From assembly GCF_021869765.1 (NCBI RefSeq), contig NZ_CP084580.1:1798001-1862000 (forward strand): a stretch of DNA of 64,000 bases. Direction: 5' to 3'. A program made the position numbers and the translations under genes. The notes under the pieces are model-generated. The model saw nothing but the letters and a program-made list of their open reading frames with translations. It did no database searches and was not told where the DNA came from. Below are positions 27,715-36,245 of the stretch, one piece after another. Numbering within the stretch: position 1 is the stretch's first letter; each line of letters begins with the position of its first letter. The DNA comes from Chryseobacterium sp. MEBOG06 (lineage in GTDB: Bacteria > Bacteroidota > Bacteroidia > Flavobacteriales > Weeksellaceae).

Positions 27715-28146
27715 TTATTGAGGCTTGTAAAACTGATACTGCCCATTTTCATAATAGGCATTAATGTGCTGCAATCCGTTGGTAAGGATGATTTCTCTGG
27801 CCCCGATAATGGAGTTATATCTGGCGGTCTGTTCAAATGTTTTTTCTGTTAATTTGATTTGCGGGGCCTTACATTCAATTAGAATTACGGGCTCTGTTTT
27901 CTCAGTAACCAGAAGATCTATACGTTTGGTAAGGCCATTCAGCACAATCTTTTTTTCGGTGATAAGTGCCGATGCAGAATAGGATTTTACAGTAAGATAA
28001 TAGTGTACCCAGTGCTGTCTGACCCATTCCTCAGGAGTGAGCAGAAGATAAGTTTTACGAACCAAATCATAAATAAAAAACTTATCTTTGTCTTTCTTGA
28101 ATTTAAAATCAAAAGTTTCCTGAAAATTCAGTTTTGGAAGTTCCAT
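27715..28146 (-). CDS. HsdR-N-like (type I restriction R N-terminal) nuclease-fold protein
   Basis: Starting at the ATG at 28146 the protein has 143 residues; the frame extends 11 codons further and would overlap holA. It matches the small stand-alone HSDR_N_2 type: TKRIDLLV then PVILIECKAP, the D...ExK motif of PD-(D/E)XK nucleases, then QTARYN with the motif-IV Gln. No other restriction genes are nearby. Only 7 bases separate its start codon from the divergent holA start codon. It may be a DNA-processing nuclease rather than part of a restriction system. Confidence 0.75.
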   Translation of the reverse strand: MELPKLNFQETFDFKFKKDKDKFFIYDLVRKTYLLLTPEEWVRQHWVHYYLTVKSYSASALITEKKIVLNGLTKRIDLLVTEKTEPVILIECKAPQIKLTEKTFEQTARYNSIIGAREIILTNGLQHINAYYENGQYQFYKPQ

Positions 28147-28153
28147 TAATAAG

Positions 28154-29191
28154 ATGAAAGAATTAGATTTAATCCTCAAAAATATTAAAAATAAAGAAGT
28201 TTTACCTATTTATTTTTTCCATGGAGAAGAAGCCTACTTTATTGATGTTGCCGTAAAAGCCCTTGAGCATAACTTTTTGGAGGAAGATGAAAAGGCTTTT
28301 AACCAAACGGTTACCTATGGCAAAGATACTTCTTATCAGGAAGTTCTTTCTTTGGCCAGACAGTTCCCGATGATGGGGGATAAGCAGGTTATTATCGTCA
28401 AAGAAGCCCAGGACTTAAGATTCAATGAAGAGGAAAACAGAATTCTTGAATCCTATGTAGAAAATCCTGTGCCTTCCACAGTATTGGTTTTTGCCCACAA
28501 GCATAAGAAACTGGACAGCAGAAAAAAGGCGGCCAAAGCTTTAGAAAAAACAAAGGCTCTTTTCCTTAGCGAATCGGTAAAGGAAAATAACCTTCCAAAA
28601 TGGATTGCCGATGAATGTATAGCCCTGAAAATAAAAACAGCACCCAATATTTCACACCTTCTGGCAGAATATCTTGGAAACGATCTGTCCAGAATTGCGA
28701 ATGAGCTGAATAAACTGAAAATTATCCTTAAAGAAGGTGATATCCTCGACGGAACTATCATTGAGAATCATATAGGTATCAGTAAAGAATACAATATTTT
28801 TGAGCTGCAGAAAGCATTAGGAACAAAAAATGCCAATACAGCCTTTAAGATCGCCCACTTTATGGGTAAGAATCCAAAGAATAATCCGTTTGTAATGATG
28901 CTGGCAAGCCTTTACAATTACTTTTCCAATGTCATTATCTATCAGACGATGGCAGGACAGCCTCCGCAGACTATTGCCTCCCAAATGGGGGTAAATCCTT
29001 ATTTTATCAAAGATTATGCGGAAAGCGCAAGACTTTATCCCTTAAAACACGCCACAAGAGTTATTTCTATCTTAAGAGAATTTGATATGAAAGGAAAAGG
29101 ACTTGGAGCAGTGAATATGGGAGAGGCAGAGCTGATCAAAGAACTGGTGTATAAGATCATTAACGTAGATAAGATTAAGATGAAGGTGTAG
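28154..29191 (+). CDS. holA: DNA polymerase III delta subunit
   Basis: The 345-residue protein opens with YFFHGEEAYFIDVAVKALE, typical of the delta subunit N-terminal AAA-like domain without a functional Walker A motif. Later come NDLSRIANELNKLKI and the C-terminal collar helices (FKIAHFMGKNPKNNPFVMM). It opens the beta clamp in the clamp loader. The length fits. Because its start is 7 bases from that of the divergent gene, its promoter must lie within the coding region of that gene. Confidence 0.88.
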   Translation: MKELDLILKNIKNKEVLPIYFFHGEEAYFIDVAVKALEHNFLEEDEKAFNQTVTYGKDTSYQEVLSLARQFPMMGDKQVIIVKEAQDLRFNEEENRILESYVENPVPSTVLVFAHKHKKLDSRKKAAKALEKTKALFLSESVKENNLPKWIADECIALKIKTAPNISHLLAEYLGNDLSRIANELNKLKIILKEGDILDGTIIENHIGISKEYNIFELQKALGTKNANTAFKIAHFMGKNPKNNPFVMMLASLYNYFSNVIIYQTMAGQPPQTIASQMGVNPYFIKDYAESARLYPLKHATRVISILREFDMKGKGLGAVNMGEAELIKELVYKIINVDKIKMKV

Positions 29192-29453
29192 GGAGTTGAA
29201 ATGGAAAGATGAAAATCAGAAATGAATAATGAGGAGTTGGCAACTGAAGTCGGAACGTGAAGAATTCATGGATATATGACAGGAAATACACAATTTAATT
29301 TTCAACTCATAACTTTCACTTTTCCATTCCGGGCTCAATTGAGTATTCGCATATCTCTTATTGACAAGTATCATTAAAATAACTTTAAAGAGACGGTAAA
29401 AATTCCGAAATTAGCAGTCTTAATTTAATTAAATCTTTTCGAACAAGTAAATT

Positions 29454-30395
29454 ATGGAGCAAAACATTTTAGATTGTGTGATCGTTGGATCTGGGCCTTC
29501 TGGCTTTACCGCTGCTATCTATGCAGCAAGAGCAGACTTAAAACCTGAATTGTATACAGGTTTGGAGCCGGGCGGACAATTAACAACCACTACAGAAGTT
29601 GATAACTTTCCAGGATATCCAGCAGGAATTACAGGTCCTGAAATGATGATGGATCTGCAAAAACAGGCAGAAAGATTTGAGACTAAAGTGCATTATGAAA
29701 TGATCACTAAAGCTGAATTCTCTAAAGAAGTGGGCGGTGTTCACAAGTTATATGCAGGAAATAAAGAGATCCTTGCCAAATCAGTTATTATTTCTACAGG
29801 AGCTACTGCAAAGTATTTAGGTCTAGAGGATGAGAAAAAATATTCAGGAGGAGGAGTTTCCGCTTGCGCTACTTGTGACGGATTCTTCTACAGAGGAAAA
29901 GATGTAGTAGTAGTAGGAGCAGGAGATACAGCGGCTGAAGAAGCTACTTATCTTTCAAAACTATGCAGAAAGGTAACAATGTTGGTAAGAAAGGATGTTT
30001 TCAGAGCATCAAAAGCGATGATCCACAGGGTAGAAAACACACCGAATATTGAAGTGAAATTCAACCATGAGCTAATAGCTATTGAAGGTGAAAACAGTTT
30101 GGTAGAAAGAGCTGTGATTATCAATAACCAGACTCAGGAAACTTCTAAAGTAGAAGTAGAAGGAATCTTCATCGCAATTGGTCACAAACCGAATACAGAT
30201 ATCTTCGTGGGCCAGGTAGATCTTGATGAAAACGGATATATCCTGACTGAAAAAGGATCTACAAGAACGAATCTTCCGGGAGTATTTGCGGCAGGTGATG
30301 TTCAGGATCATATCTACAGACAGGCTATTACTGCTGCAGGAAGCGGATGTATGGCTGCAATGGATGCTGAGAAATATTTAGCTGAGTTACACTAG
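29454..30395 (+). CDS. trxB: Thioredoxin-disulfide reductase
   Basis: The 313-residue protein has FAD-binding GSGPSGFTAAIYAARA, the redox pair Cys138/Cys141 in ACATCDGFFYRG, the NADPH motif VVGAGDTAAEEA and the C-terminal FAAGDVQDHIYRQA. It reduces thioredoxin with NADPH in the cytoplasm. It is a single-gene unit ending in a strong terminator. The preceding 260 bases hold only an imperfect inverted repeat (AATGGAAAGATGAAA at 29200, complement at 29314). Confidence 0.96.
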   Translation: MEQNILDCVIVGSGPSGFTAAIYAARADLKPELYTGLEPGGQLTTTTEVDNFPGYPAGITGPEMMMDLQKQAERFETKVHYEMITKAEFSKEVGGVHKLYAGNKEILAKSVIISTGATAKYLGLEDEKKYSGGGVSACATCDGFFYRGKDVVVVGAGDTAAEEATYLSKLCRKVTMLVRKDVFRASKAMIHRVENTPNIEVKFNHELIAIEGENSLVERAVIINNQTQETSKVEVEGIFIAIGHKPNTDIFVGQVDLDENGYILTEKGSTRTNLPGVFAAGDVQDHIYRQAITAAGSGCMAAMDAEKYLAELH

Positions 30396-30417
30396 TATAA
30401 TTGAGCTTATAACATAC

Positions 30418-30446
30418 AAAGCGTACCCAAGTGGGTACGCTTTTTT
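30418..30446 (+). terminator. Terminator of trxB
   Basis: AAAGCGTACCC and GGGTACGCTTT form a perfect 11-bp stem around AAGT and run into T (30441-30446). Confidence 0.9.
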
Positions 30447-30695
30447 ATTTCTGCTCTATACCTTTTGAGAACATGAAAATCAATGATTCTCAGTAATTGA
30501 TAGTTATAATTATCTTGCAGATCAGACAGTTTGCTTTTTAATAGTATGAGTGTTTTTACCTGTTCTGATAATATTCATCAAAAAATCAATTCAAATCGTG
30601 AAATAGGTAGCCGAAACATTAATATATTTGTGAAATTGCAAAACGATCTTAATTTGCAGGCAAGAAACTATAAACTTAACAAAAACGAATAAAAA

Positions 30696-31073
30696 ATGAA
30701 AAGAGTAACGGCTATAGGAGGAATCTTCTTTAAATGTAAAGAACCCGAACAAGTAAATGAATGGTATAAAACACATCTTGGAGTGGAAACAAGTCCATAT
30801 GGTGCCAAATTCGACTGGAAAGAAGTGGATTCCGATAAAAAAGGCTATACGCTTTGGAGCCCTTTTAAAGAATCTACCCAATATTTTGAGCCTTCCTCAA
30901 AGGAATTTATGATCAATTATCATGTGGATAATATCGAGGCTCTGGTAGAAGAGTTAAAAAAGGAAGGGGTTACTATACTGGATGAGGTGGCAAGCTATGA
31001 ATATGGTAAGTTTGTACATATTATGGATCCCGAAGGAAATAAAATTGAATTGTTCGAGCCGGCAGCAGAGTAG
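30696..31073 (+). CDS. VOC family (glyoxalase/bleomycin-resistance fold) protein
   Basis: The 125-residue protein has a single glyoxalase-type fold with two beta-alpha-beta-beta-beta halves: GGIFFKCKEPEQVNEWYKTH at the start and HIMDPEGNKIELFEP at the end. Conserved metal-ligand positions include the final Glu. VOC proteins act as dimers; the substrate is unknown. A bidirectional terminator follows. Confidence 0.85.
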   Translation: MKRVTAIGGIFFKCKEPEQVNEWYKTHLGVETSPYGAKFDWKEVDSDKKGYTLWSPFKESTQYFEPSSKEFMINYHVDNIEALVEELKKEGVTILDEVASYEYGKFVHIMDPEGNKIELFEPAAE

Positions 31074-31163
31074 GCTTCCGCTGACTTATCTGAAATCCCT
31101 CCAGCCTCCCATTTAAATGGTGAGAAGGGTTTTAATAAGTATAAATATGATCTGTAAAAAACA

Positions 31164-31192
31164 AAAAATGGCTTCCATCAGAAGCCATTTTT
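31164..31192. terminator. Bidirectional terminator
   Basis: AAAAATGGCTTC (31164-31175) and GAAGCCATTTTT (31181-31192) pair perfectly around CATCA, between the convergent VOC and aspartyl-protease genes. Confidence 0.88.
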
Positions 31193-31211
31193 AGTATATT
31201 TGGTGTTGTTT

Positions 31212-32066
31212 TTAATCCAGAATGTAGATTTTCTTTTCTTTAAGATTGAACCCAAGCTTTTTGCCCAACCAGTTGATGCTTGTTTTGCCTTCATAGATCA
31301 ATCCTTCTACAAAGAAGACGTTGGGCTTTTCAACTGTTGCATAAGAGTTAGAAACAGATGCAATATTTCCTTTGTAAAACTTATTGATAACGTCAGGATT
31401 AAATTCGCTTTTCTTTTCTACAAGCTGAAGATCCTCCTTTTTGATACCCAGTGTTTTCATAAGGCTTTCACCCAGCCAGAATGAATCATTACCGGCTCCG
31501 GAATCTAAAAGAACATTTATCTTATATTTATTGTTTAGAAGCACATAGGTAGTAATATCCAGAGATTGGTCTGCATTGGTAGAGAGCTGAATGTCCATTA
31601 CCTTCTTACTGCTCAGTTTTTCGGTGGGAAACACAAGTTCCTTTTTTGTGAAATCTATGATAAATTCCGTGTCATAAAGCATAGGCAGAGAAATTAAACC
31701 GTCAATTCCTTTAATCTCCATATCATGGGTGGCATACCATATATCTTTAAATTTTTTACCATTAAAAAGAATTTCTTTTGATTTAAATATCGGAACGATT
31801 ATTTTTTCTCCGGTCGCACGAAAAGCAGTCAGAAAATTATAAGATTCCTTTGGCTCCAGATTTTTGGTGAAGTTTCTCAGGAACAGGTTGATTCCGCCTC
31901 CGGTGTCAAAGATAAAGTTTCCTTTTTTACCTTCTACTTCAGCTTCTACAATCAGGTGGCCGGAAGGGATTATCATTAAGGGTGTCTTTTGTGCAAAAAT
32001 GCCTGCAGAATAGAGAAATACGGAGGCCGTAACCACTACTTTTTTAATAAAAGATTGAGTAAACAT
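31212..32066 (-). CDS. Secreted retropepsin-like aspartyl protease
   Basis: The 284-residue protein has an N-terminal signal region ending near ASVFLYSAGIFAQ, then two aspartyl-protease lobes. Lobe 1 has FIFDTGGGINLFL and lobe 2 has VLLDSGAGNDSFWLG, so both catalytic Asp are present. It is probably a periplasmic pepsin/retropepsin-like peptidase of the Asp_protease_2 type. Compare the protein at 22085-22945, where both motifs have lost Asp. Confidence 0.8.
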   Translation of the reverse strand: MFTQSFIKKVVVTASVFLYSAGIFAQKTPLMIIPSGHLIVEAEVEGKKGNFIFDTGGGINLFLRNFTKNLEPKESYNFLTAFRATGEKIIVPIFKSKEILFNGKKFKDIWYATHDMEIKGIDGLISLPMLYDTEFIIDFTKKELVFPTEKLSSKKVMDIQLSTNADQSLDITTYVLLNNKYKINVLLDSGAGNDSFWLGESLMKTLGIKKEDLQLVEKKSEFNPDVINKFYKGNIASVSNSYATVEKPNVFFVEGLIYEGKTSINWLGKKLGFNLKEKKIYILD

Positions 32067-32472
32067 CTGAAAATATAGTTATAGTTTTTAGTTCTGTATT
32101 GTTCATGAATGAACATTGCAAAGATATGATATTCCTTTGTAGGAATGGAGAGAAAATTCATAGGTAATCGGATTCCGGCGCGAGAGAAGAAGTTATTGAT
32201 CTCTTGAATGAAAAAACTGAAGCCATTTCCCTTTCTTACTGAGATTTTCAATAGCGGGTTTTATGTATTTTAGAAATATGATCATTTTTTTATTGGAAGC
32301 CGTTTCGTATCTGAATAAAAATGTTGTAGAGTTACACAGAGATTTTCGAGAATTCATCAGCTATCTACCGATGTTTTGTCCTGAAGTAGGGCATTGAAAA
32401 GATTTTAAGTAAAAATAATTACATTGATTTATAGGCTATTATTAAGTATTGTTAAAATTTGTTTTAGAAAAG
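32067..32472. other. Intergenic region before tRNA-Ser
   Basis: About 400 AT-rich bases. Short ORFs here lack family features and good starts. Nothing else is recognised until the tRNA promoter. Confidence 0.5.
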
Positions 32473-32504
32473 TTTTGAAGAAATTAAAAATCGTTCTATA
32501 TTTG
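32473..32504 (+). promoter_or_regulatory. Promoter of first tRNA-Ser
   Basis: TTTTG (32473-32477) and TATATTTG (32497-32504), spaced by 19 bases, match the Bacteroidota consensus. The 5' leader that follows (GCACCACTGAAAAC ...) is almost repeated before the second tRNA-Ser at 41491-41556. Confidence 0.7.
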
Positions 32505-32538
32505 CACCACTGAAAACAACGGTACTACCGGAGTTTAA

Positions 32539-32623
32539 GGAGAGATGGCAGAGTGGTCGATTGCGATAGTCTTGAAAACTATTGACTGTAACAGGTCCGG
32601 GGGTTCGAATCCCTCTCTCTCCG
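32539..32623 (+). tRNA. tRNA-Ser (TGA), copy 1
   Basis: The 85-base class II tRNA folds with acceptor GGAGAGA (32539-32545) and TCTCTCC (32616-32622), discriminator G, anticodon loop CTTGAAA with TGA, a long variable arm and T-loop GTTCGAATC. CCA is not encoded. Bases 41557-41641 are identical. It reads UCN codons with U at the wobble position. Confidence 0.95.
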
Positions 32624-32626
32624 CAG

Positions 32627-32663
32627 AAAAAAGCCTTGAATCATTTGATTCAAGGCTTTTTTT
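32627..32663 (+). terminator. Terminator of tRNA-Ser copy 1
   Basis: AAAAAAGCCTTGAATC (32627-32642) pairs perfectly with GATTCAAGGCTTTTTT (32647-32662) across four bases. Confidence 0.88.
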
Positions 32664-32712
32664 ATTTTCAGATGTCACGTACTGGAGTTAAATGGGATCA
32701 GGTGCAAAAGCT

Positions 32713-32881
32713 GGATCAGTCTCAAAAGTTGGGGGCTACGCAAAAAGTTTGGTTGATCTGAATAAAAAAAATAGATCTGTCCTAGAAATTCTGGAAGTAA
32801 GAATTTAAGAAGGTTGTAATCGCTTAGCATAAGACAAAGATACAATCACTAAACATTCCCCCCAACTTTTGAGACTGATCC
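32713..32881. mobile_element. 169-bp MITE-like element with 23-bp perfect inverted ends
   Basis: The left end GGATCAGTCTCAAAAGTTGG (first 20 of 23, 32713-32735) is the exact reverse complement of 32859-32881. The interior has no ORF. It lies just after the first tRNA-Ser terminator. A degenerate relative of the right end, CCCAAAACTTTTGAGGCTGA, occurs at 34731-34750. No transposase gene is visible, so it is a non-autonomous element or an internally deleted insertion sequence. Confidence 0.75.
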
Positions 32882-33230
32882 ATTTTATTGAGATCATTAT
32901 ACTTTTTCATATGTTCTAAGAAATTTGTGAATACCCGCAGGATGATTTGCTGGTATTATTCGAATACCGCTGTGTATCTAATCTGCTGGATAAAGTTTCG
33001 AGAATTGGTTCGCTATCATTTGTTCTATATCCTAAATTATTTCGCTATCTATTGAAGTTTTTTTATTAACTATCTCTATTGTGTAATAAATAGTTATCTT
33101 AGAGACAAATTTAACGAAATACGGATATAGGCGTTTTTTTACAAATTTCTTACGTTTTTTGTTTCGTGAATAATAATTTCAGGCATCCTTTTGTGCAAGT
33201 AGAAATCAAAAAATTAATTTTAAAAAAACT
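32882..33230. other. Intergenic region upstream of membrane-protein gene
   Basis: About 350 AT-rich bases with no gene, hairpin terminator or clear promoter recognised. Confidence 0.4.
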
Positions 33231-34352
33231 ATGAATTCAACAGAAGTAATCAATAATACAAAATGGTTTCCTAAATTTTCATTATCATTCTTAGCAATTG
33301 TTGGTGCCATAAATACGGCTCTTTTTATAATTTCACCTCTTTTACCGTATAAATTGTCAAAGTTTATACTCCCCGCAGGACTTTTCACATTAGGATTAGC
33401 TATATTATTCTCAATTTGTTTTTCTTTTTATTGGCACAAAAAAGAAAATAACAGGACTTTTAATTCTATAAAATATATTTCCGGGCTTTCAATATTATTA
33501 CGCTATTGGATTGCATTTCTATTATTAGACTTTGGATTTCAAAAAATATTTGAAGTTAATTTTAATTATTCATATCATATAAATGATTCTTTATCAGGCG
33601 CGTTGACAGGTCAGGAATTAACTTGGAAATATTATGGATTTTCTTACGGACTTGCTGTAATTTTGGCATTTTTTCAAATAATTGGTAGTATTCTTTTGTT
33701 ATTTAAACGTACCCTTTTACTAGGCATTACCATACTTTTGCCTGTAATGCTGAACATTGTTTTGATCAATATTTTTTATAATATTGGACCAATTACATTA
33801 TTTACATCTATTCTCATAACATTAGGCTTGATCAATTTATTTTTACAGCAAAGAGTAAATATAATAAACTTCTTTAATCAGCATAAAAACAGACTTCCGT
33901 CCATTGGGAATCATTTTTTACGCTCAATAGCTCGTGTATTATGTATTCTAATTCCCTTGTTGTTTGTTATTTACTATAATTATGACGTCCATCTTTCAAA
34001 AAAATATTTTGGAAAATGGAAAGTCACATCGATGACACGTAATGGAAAATTGGTTAAAGAGAATGAATGGCAGCAAGATCCTATGGCTTGGAAAACAATC
34101 TATATTGAAGAAAGAGGAAAAATGTATTACTGCCCGAATCCATATATGTATGTGGATAGTACTGCATTATTTATGAAATATCATCATGATGATAAAGGGC
34201 AGAATTTTAAGGTTATATCTTATGAAAAAATTCCGAGTAAACCTGATACAATTCCTGTTCAAATTAATAATTTTAGAAATAAATCAATGCAATGGAACAT
34301 GGTTTTATACAAGGACACGATTCAAATGGAGTTAAAGAGAGAAAATTTTTAG
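33231..34352 (+). CDS. Hypothetical membrane protein, DoxX-like N-terminal part
   Basis: The 373-residue protein has about seven membrane helices in residues 15-250, then a soluble C-terminal domain of about 115 residues starting at YFGKWKVTSMTRNGK, which reads like a small lipocalin-type barrel. The helix stretch YWIAFLLLDFGFQKIFE is reminiscent of DoxX-like quinone/redox proteins, but similarity is weak. It stands alone near the tRNA end of the accessory segment and is AT-rich relative to the housekeeping genes. The function is unknown. Confidence 0.6.
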   Translation: MNSTEVINNTKWFPKFSLSFLAIVGAINTALFIISPLLPYKLSKFILPAGLFTLGLAILFSICFSFYWHKKENNRTFNSIKYISGLSILLRYWIAFLLLDFGFQKIFEVNFNYSYHINDSLSGALTGQELTWKYYGFSYGLAVILAFFQIIGSILLLFKRTLLLGITILLPVMLNIVLINIFYNIGPITLFTSILITLGLINLFLQQRVNIINFFNQHKNRLPSIGNHFLRSIARVLCILIPLLFVIYYNYDVHLSKKYFGKWKVTSMTRNGKLVKENEWQQDPMAWKTIYIEERGKMYYCPNPYMYVDSTALFMKYHHDDKGQNFKVISYEKIPSKPDTIPVQINNFRNKSMQWNMVLYKDTIQMELKRENF

Positions 34353-35388
34353 CAAAAGCCATGTCTAACAGGTGCTTAGCGAGATTGTGAATTTTGTTAA
34401 TACTTCATATTTGCATTTCGCAAGAAATTTTGCCTTTAACAGAAAATAAGAAATTCCAAACTTCTCAACCATTCCAGGTGCCGGGAAGTTAGGGGAAAAC
34501 GTAACAACTATTTTTAAAAAAACTAGTTGAATAACATACGCTTTATCTTTCAAATCATGACCAAACAGAATTCAACAAAGTTATTCTGTAAACCCGCTTA
34601 CGGTTGCCTTTCCAATCTTCCCCTTTCCTAAGGAGAATACTCTTTACGTCAGTTAAAAGGATTAAAATTGATTTTTTTTAAGAGTAAAGTGAGTAATACT
34701 TTCTATCCGGATTAATTTTTTTTTGTTTAGCCCAAAACTTTTGAGGCTGATTTGTTTAATATTCTGCTCTGCGAAAAAAAATAATTATTTCGCGGGATGC
34801 AGGAAAAAACTAAGGCTTGGAATTTATAATCTGAGCCTTTTTTAATACCAGATGAAAATAGTTTGATAGGTATCTGTAATTTCAATATATATGGTACAGA
34901 TCTACTGCAACTACAGAATGGAGAGGTCAAAAAACTTTCACAGGAATTTAAAAAAAAGGAATTTTGAACATTGAAATTGCAAAGCAGTATCATCCGATTC
35001 CAGAAAAATAAATGGGACTGCAGCTACAGAATAGAGAGGTCAAAAAACTTTTATAAGAGCTGGAGAAATATGAAATTTGAGCTCTAAAGAATTTGAATAG
35101 TCATTGAATTCAAAAAAATATCATACTAAACGAATAAGCAGAAAGTAGTATAGAAAAAATGAGAGTGATGTTGTTGATATGAAATAAAATGATAAAATAT
35201 TGACAAAATATATGGTTTTCTTAAGTGATAACCGTTCAAATAATTCACTACTGATAGTATGATAAAAGAGAGGTTAAATCAAAAATTGCTCAAAAAAATA
35301 TAGAATTCTATTTAAGGCAATCAGCCTCCGGACAATATAGGCCTTTCCCAATTAATCAATTTTATCATAACTAATTTTCAAAAAACAA
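34353..35388 (+). other. 1-kb gene-poor stretch with degenerate direct repeats
   Basis: No supported gene. Two similar 34-base stretches lie 114 bases apart at 34906-34939 and 35020-35053 (GCA.CTACAGAAT.GAGAGG, then TCAAAAAACTTT). In one frame both read LQNGEVKKL or LQNREVKKL before stops, as if derived from a coiled-coil coding segment now decayed. An inverted-end-like sequence of the MITE at 32713 occurs at 34731-34754. I read the stretch as decayed mobile DNA. Confidence 0.5.
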
Positions 35389-36231
35389 ATGAGTACACCA
35401 TTAGATACAATTTTCAGTTGGTTTGAAACTGGAGATTTTCCCACAGAAACACAGTTTAAAGAAACATTTTCATCTTTTTATCACAAAGATTACCCGATCC
35501 CTATGGAAGGTATCGAGGGGTTTGAAGATATTTTTCAATCATTTGCAAGCGCAGAAGCATTTAAAAAGCATGTAACGGATCCAGAAGCACATTCGCAATA
35601 TCTGGCTTTGCTGAATGCCAGTAATCTGACTTCAACTCATATTAATAACTGGAAAAGTAAACTCGGACTCAGCAATGTTGCTACGATTGACAGTTCTGAT
35701 CAGCTGGGTAATGCGTACACCAAAATACAGGTTAATGGCTTTGTTGATGCGTTGAAAGATGCTGATAAAAACTTAGCACTGGAGATCGTAAATATTAAGA
35801 ATATCCTATTATCTAATGATCTGTCTTTAGATGAGCTTCAGGAAATAGTGGATTTCATTAAAAAAAATCGTGATGATATTGAAGCTTTAAAGGCTATTCC
35901 ATTCGGAGAATCAAGGGAAGATAAAGTAAAGCTGTTGCTCGACTACAATTGGTTAAGCAGTCCGAAAAATCAGCAGGAGTTTAATAAGCAGATCTATGAT
36001 AAGGTTTTAATGATCTCCCAGACCCCTACAAGCGCAGTGGTACAGATCAAGGAAAGTGCGGTATTCGCTAATCCACTGGAGACAGAGAATGTGATCATCC
36101 AGGCGCGTGATAGCGTTACGGGTAAAAAAATAAATGTTGACGATTACGCAACCAATCAAACCATAGAGATTAAGATGTTTGGCGACCTCATTAATCCAAT
36201 TAATATTCTCATTTTAAAAGTTAAACCATAA
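35389..36231 (+). CDS. Tail-module/structural-type protein upstream of tail fibres
   Basis: The 280-residue protein has no signal peptide. It begins with a short amphipathic part (LDTIFSWFETGDFPTETQFKE, quoted in part) and a stretch rich in FASAEAFKKHVTDPEAHSQY, followed by helices (LDELQEIVDFIKKN) and a beta-rich C-terminus. The order and wording resemble prophage-like fibre accessory proteins of Flavobacteriia, but the family assignment is by context. It is followed after 14 bases by a fibre-like gene, then by a 1278-codon fibre-like gene. Confidence 0.55.
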   Translation: MSTPLDTIFSWFETGDFPTETQFKETFSSFYHKDYPIPMEGIEGFEDIFQSFASAEAFKKHVTDPEAHSQYLALLNASNLTSTHINNWKSKLGLSNVATIDSSDQLGNAYTKIQVNGFVDALKDADKNLALEIVNIKNILLSNDLSLDELQEIVDFIKKNRDDIEALKAIPFGESREDKVKLLLDYNWLSSPKNQQEFNKQIYDKVLMISQTPTSAVVQIKESAVFANPLETENVIIQARDSVTGKKINVDDYATNQTIEIKMFGDLINPINILILKVKP

Positions 36232-36245
36232 AAAAATATAAAACT

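Noticed and set aside
27715..28146. Type I restriction system
   Set aside because: Only the N-terminal nuclease-fold domain is present; no helicase, HsdM or HsdS.
29200..29328. Inverted repeat before trxB as a mobile element
   Set aside because: Arms pair imperfectly (13 of 15) and the flanking words are not in symmetrical order; too weak to call.
32036..32251. 71-codon minus-strand ORF before the tRNA
   Set aside because: Overlaps the protease gene start, low-complexity C-terminus, no motif.
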